DNA from: Massilia sp. BJB1822
GTDB lineage: Bacteria; Pseudomonadota; Gammaproteobacteria; Burkholderiales; Burkholderiaceae_D
Length of the DNA: 64,000 nucleotides
Direction: 5' to 3'
NCBI RefSeq assembly: GCF_013369485.1
Contig: NZ_JABWEB010000024.1
Coordinates: forward strand, 1-64,000
Below, in pieces: positions 8,554 through 18,406 of this stretch. How positions within the stretch are numbered: position 1 is the stretch's first letter; every line of letters starts with the position of its first letter. Both the position numbers and the translations under genes were made by a program. The notes under the pieces are model-generated. The model did no database searches. It was given only the letters and a program-made list of their open reading frames with translations, and was not told where the DNA came from.

Positions 8554-9822
8554 TCAATTCTCGCCAGAAGCTTTCGGAGACTCCTGATAAATCAGCAAAG
8601 GTTTCGCGCCGGAAGTAATCGTGTTTTCATCGATCACCACTTTGCTGACATTTTGCTGATTCGGCAGCTCGTACATAATGTCGAGCAGTGCGTGTTCCAG
8701 GATCGAGCGCAGGCCGCGCGCGCCGGTCTTGCGCGCCAGGGCTTTCTTGGCGATGGCATGCAGCGCGGCGGGACGAATCTCCAGTTCCGAGCCTTCCATT
8801 TCCAGCAGCTTGGAATACTGCTTGACCAGGGCGTTCTTCGGCTCCACCAGGATCTGGATCAGCGCTTCCTCGGTCAGCTCGTTGAGCGTGGCGACCACCG
8901 GCAGACGGCCCACCAGCTCCGGAATCAGGCCGAACTTGATCAAGTCTTCGGGTTCCGCGTCGAGCAGGATTTCGCTATTGGCGCGCTGCTCCTTGCTCTT
9001 CACCGTGGCCGAGAAGCCGATGCCGCTCTTCTCCGAACGGTTGGAGATGATCTTGGCCAGGCCGTCGAAGGCGCCACCGCAGATGAACATGATGTTGGTG
9101 GTGTCGATCTGCACGAAGTCCTGGTTCGGATGCTTGCGGCCGCCCTGCGGCGGCACCGAAGCCATGGTGCCTTCGATCAGTTTCAGCAGGGCTTGCTGCA
9201 CGCCCTCGCCCGACACGTCGCGCGTGATGGACGGGTTGTCCGACTTGCGCGAAATCTTGTCGATCTCGTCAATGTAGACGATGCCGCGCTGGGCTTTCTC
9301 GACATCGTAGTTGCAGCTTTGCAGCAGCTTCTGGATGATGTTTTCCACGTCCTCGCCCACATAGCCGGCTTCGGTCAGCGTGGTGGCATCGGCGATCACG
9401 AACGGTACGTTGAGCATGCGGGCCAGGGTTTGGGCCAGCAGGGTCTTGCCGGAACCGGTCGGGCCCACCAGCAGGATATTGCTCTTGGCCAGCTCGACGT
9501 CATCCTTCTTGCCCAGATGCTTGAGGCGCTTGTAATGGTTGTACACGGCCACCGACAGGATGCGCTTGGCCGTCAGCTGGCCGATCACATACTGGTCGAG
9601 CAGTTCGCTGATTTCCTGCGGCGTCGGCAAGTCCGACTTGGCGCCCGTGACAGATTCGATGCTGGACGTCTCGTCGCGGATGATGTCATTGCACAAGTCA
9701 ATGCACTCGTCGCAGATGAAGACGGACGGCCCGGCGATGAGCTTTTTCACTTCGTGCTGGCTCTTGCCGCAGAACGAGCAGTACAGAAGTTTTTCGCCGC
9801 TGGAGGATTTTTTGTCTGACAT
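8554..9822 (-). CDS. clpX: ATP-dependent Clp protease ATP-binding subunit ClpX
   Basis: A 422-residue AAA+ unfoldase that delivers proteins to ClpP. The N-terminal zinc-binding domain shows CSFC and CDEC pairs (about residues 15-40); Walker A is [12 protein letters not shown], Walker [10 protein letters not shown], and the pore and sensor regions are intact. The open frame extends to 9921, but the extra 33 residues are not family-like and cross the clpP terminator, so the ATG at 9822 ([15 protein letters not shown]) is used. It lies after clpP on the same strand, separated by a hairpin terminator. Confidence 0.97.
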   Translation of the reverse strand: MSDKKSSSGEKLLYCSFCGKSQHEVKKLIAGPSVFICDECIDLCNDIIRDETSSIESVTGAKSDLPTPQEISELLDQYVIGQLTAKRILSVAVYNHYKRLKHLGKKDDVELAKSNILLVGPTGSGKTLLAQTLARMLNVPFVIADATTLTEAGYVGEDVENIIQKLLQSCNYDVEKAQRGIVYIDEIDKISRKSDNPSITRDVSGEGVQQALLKLIEGTMASVPPQGGRKHPNQDFVQIDTTNIMFICGGAFDGLAKIISNRSEKSGIGFSATVKSKEQRANSEILLDAEPEDLIKFGLIPELVGRLPVVATLNELTEEALIQILVEPKNALVKQYSKLLEMEGSELEIRPAALHAIAKKALARKTGARGLRSILEHALLDIMYELPNQQNVSKVVIDENTITSGAKPLLIYQESPKASGEN

Positions 9823-9920
9823 GGGACTATTCTTTAGTTGCAAGATTGGGTGTTGCCGGTTCAATGTGCACAGGGAAAGAAGTCCTGCACACAACCACCA
9901 TGCTACCCGAAATAAATGCA

Positions 9921-9955
9921 AAACGCCCGAACGTTGTAGCGTCCGGGCGTTTTTT
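9921..9955 (-). terminator. Terminator hairpin between clpP and clpX
   Basis: AAACGCCCG (9921-9929) pairs with CGGGCGTTT (9944-9952), and the loop can extend the stem. The plus-strand copy has a run of seven T, the minus strand ends in TTTTGC. It suggests that clpX is partly separated transcriptionally from clpP. Confidence 0.7.
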
Positions 9956-9977
9956 TAGCAATTCCGCTTGGGACGCA

Positions 9978-10595
9978 TCAAGTACGGCTGGTCAACACTT
10001 TGTCGATCAGACCATATTCCGCGGCCTCGTCGGCGGACAGGAAGCGGTCGCGATCCGTGTCCTTGGCGATTTGCTCGACCGTCTGGCCGGTGCGTTCCGC
10101 CAGAATCGAATTCAGACGGTGGCGCAAGTAAAGGATCTCTTTGGCCTGGATCTCGATATCCGATGCCTGGCCCTGCGAACCACCGGAAGGCTGGTGGATC
10201 ATGATGCGCGAGTTCGGCAGCGAGAAGCGCTTGCCCTTGGCGCCGGCGGCCAGCAGGAAGGCGCCCATCGAGGCGGCCATGCCGGTGCACAGCGTCGACA
10301 CGTCAGGCTTGATGAACTGCATCGTGTCGAAGATGGCCAGACCGGCCGATACCGAGCCGCCTGGAGAGTTGATGTAGAGCGAGATATCCTTGTCCGGATT
10401 TTCGCTTTCCAGGAAGAGCAGCTGAGCCACGATCAGATTGGCCATCTGGTCGTTGACCGGGCCCACCATGAAGATCACGCGCTCTTTCAGCAAACGCGAG
10501 TAGATGTCGTAAGAGCGCTCGCCGCGGCCGCTCTGTTCGATCACCATCGGCACCAGGCCGAGCATTTCAGTATCGAGTGCTGGATTACGGTTCAT
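9978..10595 (-). CDS. clpP: ATP-dependent Clp protease proteolytic subunit
   Basis: A 205-residue serine peptidase that forms the tetradecameric ClpP chamber. The catalytic triad is Ser109 ([10 protein letters not shown]), His134 (SRIMIHQP) and Asp183 (KDTDRDRF). The first 15-20 residues resemble the short propeptide that is removed on assembly. It works with ClpX, encoded next to it, and lies after tig in the conserved tig-clpP-clpX-lon order. An intercistronic hairpin lies upstream. Confidence 0.97.
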   Translation of the reverse strand: MNRNPALDTEMLGLVPMVIEQSGRGERSYDIYSRLLKERVIFMVGPVNDQMANLIVAQLLFLESENPDKDISLYINSPGGSVSAGLAIFDTMQFIKPDVSTLCTGMAASMGAFLLAAGAKGKRFSLPNSRIMIHQPSGGSQGQASDIEIQAKEILYLRHRLNSILAERTGQTVEQIAKDTDRDRFLSADEAAEYGLIDKVLTSRT

Positions 10596-10623
10596 TCCAG
10601 TCCTTCCTTTAACTTGAGTGAAG

Positions 10624-10645
10624 CAGCGCCGGTTGCCCGGCGCTG
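10624..10645 (-). other. Intercistronic hairpin between tig and clpP
   Basis: A perfect 9-bp stem CAGCGCCGG / CCGGCGCTG with loop TTGC in the 77-base gap. There is no U-run, so it may attenuate or stabilise the tig-clpP transcript. Confidence 0.5.
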
Positions 10646-10672
10646 GTTAAACACAAGACCTAAGTTTGAAAC

Positions 10673-12013
10673 TCAAGCCTGCGCGGCGCTTCCCATCAGT
10701 TCGTCGAAGGCGATGTCTTTCGACGAAGATTTCGACAGGCCCAGCACGTAAGTAACGACGTTTTCTTCCAATACAAGAGCTTCCACTTCAGCCAGACGGC
10801 GACGGTCGCTGTAGTAGTACTTCAGCACTTCGCGTGGATCTTCGTAGCTTTGCGCGAAGTCTTCGATCTGCGCTTTCACCTGTTCAGGGGTGGCTTGCAG
10901 TTCGTTGTCGCCAACCAGTTTCGACAGGATCAGGCCCAGGCGCACGCGGCGCTCGGCTTTGTCCTGGAACAGCTCTGGCGGGAACGGCACGTCTTTCACG
11001 TTCATGCCGCGCGCAGCCATGTCCTGGCGGGTCATTTCGGCCAGACGCTCGGTGTCTTGCGCGATCAGGGCTTGCGGCACGTCCAGGGTCGCGGTTTTCA
11101 CCAGCGCTTCCATCACGGCTTCCTTGTTGCGCGCCTTGATGCGGCCGCTGACTTCGCGTTCCAGATTGACTTTGATGTCGTCGCGCATTTTAGCCAGGTC
11201 GCCATCGGCCACGCCCAGGGATTTAGCGAACTCGCCATCGACTTCCGGCAGGTGCGCCCATTCCAGCTGTTTCAGGGTGATGGTGAACGAAGCGGTTTTG
11301 CCGGCCACGTCCTTGCCATGGTAGTCCTCAGGGAAGGACAGCGGGAAGGTCTTGGCTTCGCCGACTTTCAGGCCGATGGTGGCAGCTTCGAATTCCGGCA
11401 GCATGCGGCCTTCGCCCAGCACGAAGGCGTAGTCGTCGGCTTTACCGCCTGGGAATTCCACGCCGTCGATGGAACCGACGAAGTCCACGGTTGCGCGGTC
11501 GCTGTTGGCGGCAATCGCCTCGCCGCCGTCGCCGTGTTCGCCTTTTTCACCCTTGGTGTGGAAGTGCACGCGCTGCTTGCGCAGGATTTCGATGGTCTTG
11601 TCGATTTCGCTGTCGGTCACGGCCGACTTCACGGTTTCGACTTCCACTTTCGACAGATCGCCGATTTCCACTTCCGGATAGATTTCGAAAGTAGCGTCGA
11701 AAGTCAGCTGGCCTTCTGGCGCGCCTTCTTTCGGCTCGATGCGCGGGTAACCAGCCACGCGCAGATTGTTCTCATTGGCAGCATCATTGAAAGCACGGCC
11801 GACCTTGTCGTTCAGAACTTCGGTTTCGATCTGATAGCCGTATTGTGCAGCAACCATTTTCAGCGGAACTTTGCCTGGACGGAAGCCGGGAGCGCGCGCG
11901 CTGCGGGCTTGCACTTTCAGGCGCTTCTCCACTTCGGCGCGAACGTCCGACAGTGGGAAGGAAATCGTGATGCGGCGTTCGAGTTTGCCCAAGGTTTCGA
12001 CTGCAGTTGCCAT
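10673..12013 (-). CDS. tig: Trigger factor (ribosome-associated chaperone and PPIase)
   Basis: A 446-residue three-domain chaperone that binds ribosomal protein uL23 at the exit tunnel. The N-terminal ribosome-binding domain contains a signature-like GFRPGKVP (about 44-51; the family consensus is GFRxGxxP). The FKBP-type PPIase domain spans about 165-250, and the C-terminal helical arms follow, with the family-typical LGLILSKLV helix. It is the first protein gene of the tig-clpP-clpX-lon cluster, 33 bases downstream of tRNA-Leu on the same strand. Confidence 0.97.
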   Translation of the reverse strand: MATAVETLGKLERRITISFPLSDVRAEVEKRLKVQARSARAPGFRPGKVPLKMVAAQYGYQIETEVLNDKVGRAFNDAANENNLRVAGYPRIEPKEGAPEGQLTFDATFEIYPEVEIGDLSKVEVETVKSAVTDSEIDKTIEILRKQRVHFHTKGEKGEHGDGGEAIAANSDRATVDFVGSIDGVEFPGGKADDYAFVLGEGRMLPEFEAATIGLKVGEAKTFPLSFPEDYHGKDVAGKTASFTITLKQLEWAHLPEVDGEFAKSLGVADGDLAKMRDDIKVNLEREVSGRIKARNKEAVMEALVKTATLDVPQALIAQDTERLAEMTRQDMAARGMNVKDVPFPPELFQDKAERRVRLGLILSKLVGDNELQATPEQVKAQIEDFAQSYEDPREVLKYYYSDRRRLAEVEALVLEENVVTYVLGLSKSSSKDIAFDELMGSAAQA

Positions 12014-12046
12014 GTTTAAAAATCGTCCAAAAAATTAGAATACTGT

Positions 12047-12133
12047 TGGTGCGAGGAGGGGGACTCGAACCCCCACACCATTGCTGGCGTCAGGACCTAA
12101 ACCTGGTGCGTCTACCAATTTCGCCATCCTCGC
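12047..12133 (-). tRNA. tRNA-Leu (anticodon TAG)
   Basis: An 87-base class II tRNA with CCA encoded. The acceptor stem is GCGAGGA/TCCTCGC, the anticodon loop TTTAGGT gives anticodon TAG, the variable arm is long, and the T-arm is GGGGGTTCGAGTCCCCC. A tRNA-Leu before tig is a conserved arrangement in betaproteobacteria. Confidence 0.97.
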
Positions 12134-12154
12134 GCGTTTTTGCACAAAAGCAAA

Positions 12155-12184
12155 GGGCGACCATTAAGTGAAAACGGGTCGCCC
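12155..12184 (-). terminator. Terminator after the RND pump operon
   Basis: An 8-bp stem GGGCGACC / GGTCGCCC, followed on the minus strand by TTTGCTTTTG. It lies between the pump gene and tRNA-Leu, 135 bases past the pump stop codon. Confidence 0.6.
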
Positions 12185-12319
12185 TACCCTGCAAGCGCAG
12201 GAGCTTTCAACTTCAACGCGGTATTTTACTGTTTTTTTCAGAGTGCGGTAGGGTTTTTTAACTTATGCACAACGAATGTGCAAACTCTTTTATTTCATCC
12301 CCACCGCACGCTGCACATT

Positions 12320-15300
12320 TCAAGTCTTTTTCACGCGGAACCAGGCCGCATACAAAGCTGGAAGGAACAATAAAGTCAGCGCCGTCGCCAATACCAGGCC
12401 GCCCATAATCGCCACCGCCATCGGTCCCCAGAATACGGAGCGCGACAAAGGAATCATGGCCAGCGCGGCGGCGGCGGCCGTCAGCAGGATCGGACGGCAG
12501 CGGCGCACCGCCGCCTCCACCACCGCATCCCAGGGCGGCGTGCCGGCCTTGATGTCCTGCTCGATCTGGTCGACCAGGATCACCGAGTTACGGATGATCA
12601 TGCCGAACAGCGCGATGATGCCGAGATTCGCCACGAAGCCCAGCGGACGGTGCAGCAGCAGCAAGGCAAAGGCCGCGCCGGCCACGCCCAGCGGTCCGGT
12701 GAGGAAGACCAGCATCGAGCGCGAGAAGCTGTGCAGCTGCAGCATCAGCAAGGTGAAGATGATGAAGATCGCCAGCGGCAGGTTGGCCGAGATCGACTTT
12801 TCCGCCTCGCCGCTGTCCGACGCCGCGCCCTTCACGGTGATGCGGTAGCCGGCCGGCAGCTTGGCGCGCAGCTCGTCGAGCTTGGGATCGATCTGGTCCG
12901 ACACGGTCGGCCCCTGGATGCCTTCCCTCACGTCCGACTGCACGGTGATAGCCCATTCGCGGCCCTGGCGCCATACCACGCCCGGCTCCCACACGAAGTG
13001 GGCGCGCGCGATCTGCGAAATCGTGATCGCCTTGCCGCTGGCCGTCGGCACGCTGGTGTCGTTCAGCACCGAGATCGTCTTGCGCTCTTCCAGCGGCTGG
13101 CGCACCTGGATGTCGATCAGCTTATTGCCTTCGCGGTACTGGCCCACCTGCGTGCCGGACAGGATGGTGTTCGCCACCCGCATCACGGTTTGCGAGGTCA
13201 CGCCCAGGGCGCGCATCTTGTCCTGGTCCAGGTCCAGGCGCAGCACCTTGACCGACTCGTTCCAGTTATCGTTCACGCCGATCGTGTTGGGATTGGCGCG
13301 CATGATGTCCTTCACCTGGTCGGCGATGGCGCGCACTTTCTCAACCTCGGTGCCGGTGACGCGGAACTGCACCGGATACGGCACCGGCGGGCCATTAGGC
13401 AGCAGCTTGACGCGGCCGCGCACTTCGGCGAAGTCGTTCTTGAACACTTCCTCGATCTTCTTGCGCAGTTCTTCGCGCGACTTCAGATCCTTGGCCAGCA
13501 CCACCATCTGCGACACGTTCGATTGCGGAAAGATCTGGTCCAGCGGCAGGTAGAAGCGCGGACTGCCCGTGCCCACATAGCTGGTCACGCTTTCCACGCC
13601 GGCCTGCTTGCTGATAAACGCTTCGAACTTCTTCACCTGGATCTCGTTGGCGGCGAACGCCGTGCCTTCGGGCGACCACATCTCCACCATCAGTTCGGGG
13701 CGGCTGGAGTCGGGGAAGAACTGCTTCTCGATGAATTCGAAACCATAGATACCCAGCGCGAACACCGCGACCGTGGCGGCGATGGTGGTCTTGCGCCAGG
13801 TGACGCACCAGTTGACCAAGCGGCGGAAACGCTGGTAGCCGGGACCGTCGAACACGTCGTGGCCATGTTCGCCCTCGGCATGCGGCTTCACTTTCAGCAG
13901 CACGTAGCCGATATATGGCGTGAACACCACGGCCACCACCCAGGACATCACCAGCGCAATCGCATTCACCGAGAACAGCGAGAAAGTGTATTCGCCGGCC
14001 GCCGACTTGGCCAGGCCGATGGGCAGGAAGCCTGCCACCGTGATCAGGGTGCCGGTCAGCATCGGCATCGCGGTCGAGGTGTAGGCGAAGGTGGCGGCAT
14101 CGAAGCGCGAGTAACCCTCCTCCATCTTGCGCACCATCATTTCGACGGCGATGATGGCGTCGTCCACCAGCAGGCCAAGCGCGATAATCAGGGCGCCCAG
14201 CGAAATCTTGTGCAGGTCGATGTCGAGCATGCGCATGAAGAGGAAGGTCACGGCCAGCACCAGCGGGATGGTCAGCGCCACCACCAGGCCGGGACGCACG
14301 TCCAGGCGCAGCTTGGGTTTGGTGTGCAGGCCGAGCGCAACGAAGCTCACCGCCAGCACGATCAGCACGGCCTCGATCAGGGTGTGCACGAACTCGCCCA
14401 CCGAAGCCTTGACGGCGGCCGGCTGGTTCGATACGCGGTCCAGCTCAATACCGACCGGCAGCTTGCCCTTCAGCTCGCCCACGGTCTTTTCGAGATCCTT
14501 GCCCATCTCGATGATATTGCCACCCTTCTCCATCGAGATGCCCAGGCCGATCACTTCCTTGCCGTTGAAGCGCATCTTTTCATGCGGCGGGTCCTGGTAC
14601 TCGCGTTTGACGGTAGCGAAGTCGCCCAGGCGGAAGGTGGTGTTATTGGCGCGCAGCTCCAGGTCTTCCAGGTCCTTGACGGACTTTAGGGCGCCGGTCA
14701 CGCGCACTTGCAGATTGTCGGTCGGCGTCACCAGCAGGCCGGTCGATTCGACCGCATTCTGCGTGGCGATCTGGTTGACGATCTGCTCGAAAGGTATGCC
14801 CAACTGGGCGAACTTCTTGTGCGAGAACTCGATATTGACCTTCTCGTCCTGCACGCCGAACAGTTCAACCTTGGACACGCGCGGCACGCCGAGCAGCTGC
14901 TGGCGCACGAAATCGGCATAGTCCTTCATCTCGGCATAGGTGAAGCCGTCGCCCGAGAGCGCGATGATGGAACCGTAGGTATCGCCGAATTCATCGTTGA
15001 AGAAGGGGCCGATCACGCCTTGCGGCAGGGTGCCGCGGATATCGCCGATCTTCTTGCGCACCTGGTACCAGGCCGCCGCCGTTTCCTTGGGTGGCGCCGA
15101 TTCGCGCAGCTCCAGCATGATCAGCGCTTCGCCCGGCTTGGAATAACTCTTGATCTCGTCGATATAGGGCGTTTCCTGGAGCTTTTTCTCCAGCTTGTCC
15201 GTCACCTGCTCGGCCACCTGCAAGGCCGTGGCGCCCGGCCACTTGGCGCTCACCACCATGACGCGGAAGGTGAACGGCGGGTCTTCGTCCTGGCCCAGGT

Positions 15301-15403
15301 TTGCGTAGCTCAGCATGCCGCCGATCAGCAGCACGGCGATCAGGTAGCGCGTCAGCGGGATATGCTCCAGCGCCCAGCGCGAGAGATTGAATCCGTCCTT
15401 CAT
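12320..15403 (-). CDS. RND efflux pump, inner-membrane permease subunit
   Basis: A 1027-residue RND transporter of the AcrB-like (HAE) type. It has a first transmembrane helix near residues 17-33, a large periplasmic porter loop, a helix bundle from about 335, a second loop and a final helix bundle. The proton-relay motif GLLVDDAIIAVEM carries the two adjacent aspartates typical of drug rather than metal pumps. It would export small hydrophobic compounds using proton flow, together with the fusion protein encoded four bases upstream (overlapping start and stop) and an outer-membrane channel that is not in the window. Substrates cannot be predicted. No local regulator is present. Confidence 0.9.
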   Translation of the reverse strand: MKDGFNLSRWALEHIPLTRYLIAVLLIGGMLSYANLGQDEDPPFTFRVMVVSAKWPGATALQVAEQVTDKLEKKLQETPYIDEIKSYSKPGEALIMLELRESAPPKETAAAWYQVRKKIGDIRGTLPQGVIGPFFNDEFGDTYGSIIALSGDGFTYAEMKDYADFVRQQLLGVPRVSKVELFGVQDEKVNIEFSHKKFAQLGIPFEQIVNQIATQNAVESTGLLVTPTDNLQVRVTGALKSVKDLEDLELRANNTTFRLGDFATVKREYQDPPHEKMRFNGKEVIGLGISMEKGGNIIEMGKDLEKTVGELKGKLPVGIELDRVSNQPAAVKASVGEFVHTLIEAVLIVLAVSFVALGLHTKPKLRLDVRPGLVVALTIPLVLAVTFLFMRMLDIDLHKISLGALIIALGLLVDDAIIAVEMMVRKMEEGYSRFDAATFAYTSTAMPMLTGTLITVAGFLPIGLAKSAAGEYTFSLFSVNAIALVMSWVVAVVFTPYIGYVLLKVKPHAEGEHGHDVFDGPGYQRFRRLVNWCVTWRKTTIAATVAVFALGIYGFEFIEKQFFPDSSRPELMVEMWSPEGTAFAANEIQVKKFEAFISKQAGVESVTSYVGTGSPRFYLPLDQIFPQSNVSQMVVLAKDLKSREELRKKIEEVFKNDFAEVRGRVKLLPNGPPVPYPVQFRVTGTEVEKVRAIADQVKDIMRANPNTIGVNDNWNESVKVLRLDLDQDKMRALGVTSQTVMRVANTILSGTQVGQYREGNKLIDIQVRQPLEERKTISVLNDTSVPTASGKAITISQIARAHFVWEPGVVWRQGREWAITVQSDVREGIQGPTVSDQIDPKLDELRAKLPAGYRITVKGAASDSGEAEKSISANLPLAIFIIFTLLMLQLHSFSRSMLVFLTGPLGVAGAAFALLLLHRPLGFVANLGIIALFGMIIRNSVILVDQIEQDIKAGTPPWDAVVEAAVRRCRPILLTAAAAALAMIPLSRSVFWGPMAVAIMGGLVLATALTLLFLPALYAAWFRVKKT

Positions 15404-16545
15404 TTCGACGCTCCCGCCACCGCCTTGCTATTCGCCTGCGGCTGCGCCTTCTGCGGCGCAGGCTCGTCCAGCACCTTGACCTTCTGGCCCGGCTTGAGCA
15501 GGTGCACGCCCGCCGTCACCACTTGCTGGCCGGCCTTGACGCCGCTGTTTAGCACCAGCTCATTGCCGGCCGCGCCGCCCACCGTCACCGGCACCAGCTT
15601 GACCGCGCCGTTTTCCACCACCCACACCGAGGTTGCGGATTTTTCATGGAACAGGGCCGTCAGCGGCACCTTGATCTGCGGCGCCGCCGTCTTCGACGCG
15701 AACTGCACCACGGCCGTCATGCCCAGCTTGGCGTCGGCCATGCTCGGCGGGATCGTGACCTTGAAGGTATAGGTGCGGGTGGCGGAATCGGCCACCGGCG
15801 ACACTTCGCGGATCTTGCCCGGCGCCGCCTCGTTCGGATTGGCCCACAGGCGCACCTGCACGTCCTCGATCTTGCGCAGCACGTCGACCTTATCTTCCGG
15901 CACGCCGATCACGATTTCCTTCTCGCCCGATTTGGCCACGCGCACCACCGGCGTGCCGGGGGCGACCACCTGCCCCACTTCGGCGTCGACCGCCGTCACC
16001 ACGCCGTCGATATCGGCTTCCAGCGTCGAATAGCCGGTCTGGTTGGCCTGGCCGGCCAGCACCGCCTTGGACGAATCGACCGTGGCTTCGGCCGCCTTGT
16101 AGGCCGAACTCTTGGAGTCGAGGATGGCCTGGCTGACGAAATTCTTTTCGCGCAGCTCCTGATAGCGCTTCAATTCGGCCAGCGCGAAATCGCGGTTGGT
16201 TTCGGCCGCGCGCAGGCTGGCCAGGGCCTGGGTCTGGGCCAGCTTCAAGTCCTGCGGGTCGAGCTGCATCAGCACCTGGCCGCGCTTGACCGTGGTGCCG
16301 ACATCGACTTTGCGGGAAATGATCTTGCCGCCGACGCGGAAGCCCAGGCGCGATTCGACGCGCGGGCGCACCTCGCCGGAAAATTCGGCGTTCACGTCGA
16401 CATCGCTGCTTTGCAGGACGATGGCGCGCACCGGGCGGATATCTTCAGACTTTTCAGCCGGCTTGGAGCAGGCGGCCAGCAGAACTGCCGCTGCGGCCAT
16501 TGCCGTCAAAGAGAGGGGGTGAGGCATTTTTTTCAGGGAATACAC
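15400..16545 (-). CDS. RND efflux pump, periplasmic membrane fusion lipoprotein
   Basis: A 381-residue HlyD/AcrA-type adaptor. The signal peptide ends in the lipobox LAAC with Cys26 as the lipidated residue. A barrel-sandwich lipoyl half-motif (GGKIISRKVDVGTTVKRGQVLMQLD) precedes an alpha-helical hairpin, then the second lipoyl half (EADIDGVVTAVDAEVGQVV) and beta-barrel regions. Its stop codon overlaps the start of the permease, so the two are co-translated. The C-terminal tail is Ala/Gln/Pro-rich. Confidence 0.92.
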   Translation of the reverse strand: MYSLKKMPHPLSLTAMAAAAVLLAACSKPAEKSEDIRPVRAIVLQSSDVDVNAEFSGEVRPRVESRLGFRVGGKIISRKVDVGTTVKRGQVLMQLDPQDLKLAQTQALASLRAAETNRDFALAELKRYQELREKNFVSQAILDSKSSAYKAAEATVDSSKAVLAGQANQTGYSTLEADIDGVVTAVDAEVGQVVAPGTPVVRVAKSGEKEIVIGVPEDKVDVLRKIEDVQVRLWANPNEAAPGKIREVSPVADSATRTYTFKVTIPPSMADAKLGMTAVVQFASKTAAPQIKVPLTALFHEKSATSVWVVENGAVKLVPVTVGGAAGNELVLNSGVKAGQQVVTAGVHLLKPGQKVKVLDEPAPQKAQPQANSKAVAGASK

Positions 16546-16707
16546 GGTAATTTCCTTTACTATGCGGGCAGCTTGAATTGCAACGATAACAAATCGCCAC
16601 TATTATTGCGTCTTGGAACTAACTGACTTTCCGTTTAGTAAAAAATTATAGCCGGGTCAACTCCATTTGCAAATGACTTTCGCGTCATTAACTTAAAAAA
16701 CTTCTCT

Positions 16708-17517
16708 ATGCCTGTTGACCACTACGAGAACTTTCCTGTCGCCTCCATTCTGATGCCGTCGCGGCTGCGGCCCGCAGTGGAAGCAATCTACGCCTTCGCC
16801 CGCAGCGCCGACGATCTGGCCGACGAGGGCGACGCCACGCCCGAGCAGCGCATCGCCGCGCTGGAAGCCTATGAGGCGGCGCTGGGCCGCATCGGCGCCG
16901 ACGAAGCCGGACTGGAGCCGCTGTTCGCGCGCCTGGCCGGCGCCGTCCACGCCCACGCCCTGCCCCTGCAACCCTTCTATGACCTGCTGTCGGCCTTCAA
17001 GCAGGACATCACGGTGACGCGCTACGCCACCTATGACAGCCTGCTCGACTACTGCGCGCGCTCGGCCAATCCGGTCGGCACGCTGATGCTGCATCTCTAC
17101 GATGCGGCCGACGACGATAATCTACGCGATTCCGCGGCCATCTGCTCGGCCTTACAGATCATCAACTTCCTGCAGGACGTCGCCATCGATATGCAGAAGG
17201 AGCGCATCTATCTGCCGCTGGAAGATCTGGCGCGCTTCGCCGTCTCGCCCGCCCACCTGGACCGCAACGACAACCAGGCCAAGTGGCGCAAGCTGATGCA
17301 GTTCGAGGTGGAACGGGCGCGCGCCCTGATGCTGTCCGGCGCGCCGCTGGCCAAGCGCCTCAAGGGCCGCATCGGCTTCGAGCTGCGCCTGGTGATCCAG
17401 GGCGGCCTGCGCATCCTGGAAGCCATCGAGACGGTGGAATACGACGTCTTCCGCCGCCGTCCCAAGCTGGAAAAACGCGACTGGATCAAAGTTTTCTGGC
17501 GCGCCCTTCGGATGTAA
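16708..17517 (+). CDS. hpnC: Squalene synthase HpnC (hydroxysqualene synthase)
   Basis: A 269-residue isoprenoid synthase. In the three-enzyme bacterial route HpnC converts presqualene diphosphate to hydroxysqualene. The first Asp-rich motif ARSADDLADEGD (about 31-42) and the second FLQDVAIDMQKERIYLP (154-170) match HpnC; the second has the QDVAID form rather than the RDVGED seen in HpnD. It is first in the hpnC-hpnD-hpnE group. The upstream gap 16546-16707 must hold the operon promoter and that of the divergent efflux genes. Confidence 0.92.
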   Translation: MPVDHYENFPVASILMPSRLRPAVEAIYAFARSADDLADEGDATPEQRIAALEAYEAALGRIGADEAGLEPLFARLAGAVHAHALPLQPFYDLLSAFKQDITVTRYATYDSLLDYCARSANPVGTLMLHLYDAADDDNLRDSAAICSALQIINFLQDVAIDMQKERIYLPLEDLARFAVSPAHLDRNDNQAKWRKLMQFEVERARALMLSGAPLAKRLKGRIGFELRLVIQGGLRILEAIETVEYDVFRRRPKLEKRDWIKVFWRALRM

Positions 17518-17572
17518 GGCTGCTTAGCTATACAATGGCGGCTTTGACAGCCAGAACCTTGTCTTTTTAGCC

Positions 17573-18406
17573 ATGTCCCCCGACGAATATTGCCAGCAGA
17601 AGGCCGCACAAAGCGGCTCCAGTTTCTACTACAGCTTCCTGTTCCTGCCGCCGGAGCGGCGGCGCGCCATCACCGCGCTGTACGCTTTCTGCCGCGAAGT
17701 GGACGATACGGTGGACGAATGCAGCGACGAATCGCTGGCGCGCGTGAAGCTGGGCTGGTGGCGCAAGGAGATCGCCGGCATGTACCAGGGCCAGCACACC
17801 CACCCGGTAACGCAGGCGCTGCAGCCGCATCTGACGGCCTATGACCTGAAGCAGGAGCATCTGCAAGCCATCATCGACGGCATGGAGATGGACCTGAACC
17901 AGACGCGCTACCTGGACTATGCCGGCATGAGCAAATACTGCTGGCATGTGGCCAGTGTGGTGGGCATCCTGTCGGCCAGCATTTTCGGCGCGACGCGGCC
18001 GGAAACCCTGCTGTACGCGGAAAAGCTGGGGCACGCCTTCCAGCTCACCAATATCATCCGCGACGTCGGCGAGGATGCGCGCAAGGGCCGCATCTACCTG
18101 CCCGTCAACGAGCTGCAGCAGTTCAATGTGACGGCGGCCGACCTGCTCAATGCGCGCCACACCGAAAATTTCGTCAAGCTGATGGAATTCCAGACGGCGC
18201 GCGCCCAGCAAGCCTATGACGAGGCCTTCGCCCTGCTGCCAAAGGAAGACCGGCGCGCCCAGCGTCCCGGCCTGATCATGGCGGCCATCTACCGCACCCT
18301 GCTCAAGGAAATCCAGGACGACGGCTACCATGTGCTGAGCCAGCGCATCTCGCTGACGCCGATCCGCAAGCTGTGGCTGGCCTGGAAGACCTGGATTCGT
18401 GGCTAA
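17573..18406 (+). CDS. hpnD: Presqualene diphosphate synthase HpnD
   Basis: A 277-residue trans-isoprenyl diphosphate synthase that joins two farnesyl diphosphates into presqualene diphosphate. Both Asp-rich motifs are present, REVDDTVDE (41-49) and NIIRDVGED (160-168), along with the following RKGRIYLP. It begins 55 bases after hpnC and overlaps the hpnE start by 8 bases. Confidence 0.95.
   Translation: MSPDEYCQQKAAQSGSSFYYSFLFLPPERRRAITALYAFCREVDDTVDECSDESLARVKLGWWRKEIAGMYQGQHTHPVTQALQPHLTAYDLKQEHLQAIIDGMEMDLNQTRYLDYAGMSKYCWHVASVVGILSASIFGATRPETLLYAEKLGHAFQLTNIIRDVGEDARKGRIYLPVNELQQFNVTAADLLNARHTENFVKLMEFQTARAQQAYDEAFALLPKEDRRAQRPGLIMAAIYRTLLKEIQDDGYHVLSQRISLTPIRKLWLAWKTWIRG

Noticed and set aside
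16546-16707. Possible operator between the efflux operon and hpnC
   Set aside because: The region is AT-rich and must hold two promoters, but I found no convincing inverted repeat or -35/-10 pair.
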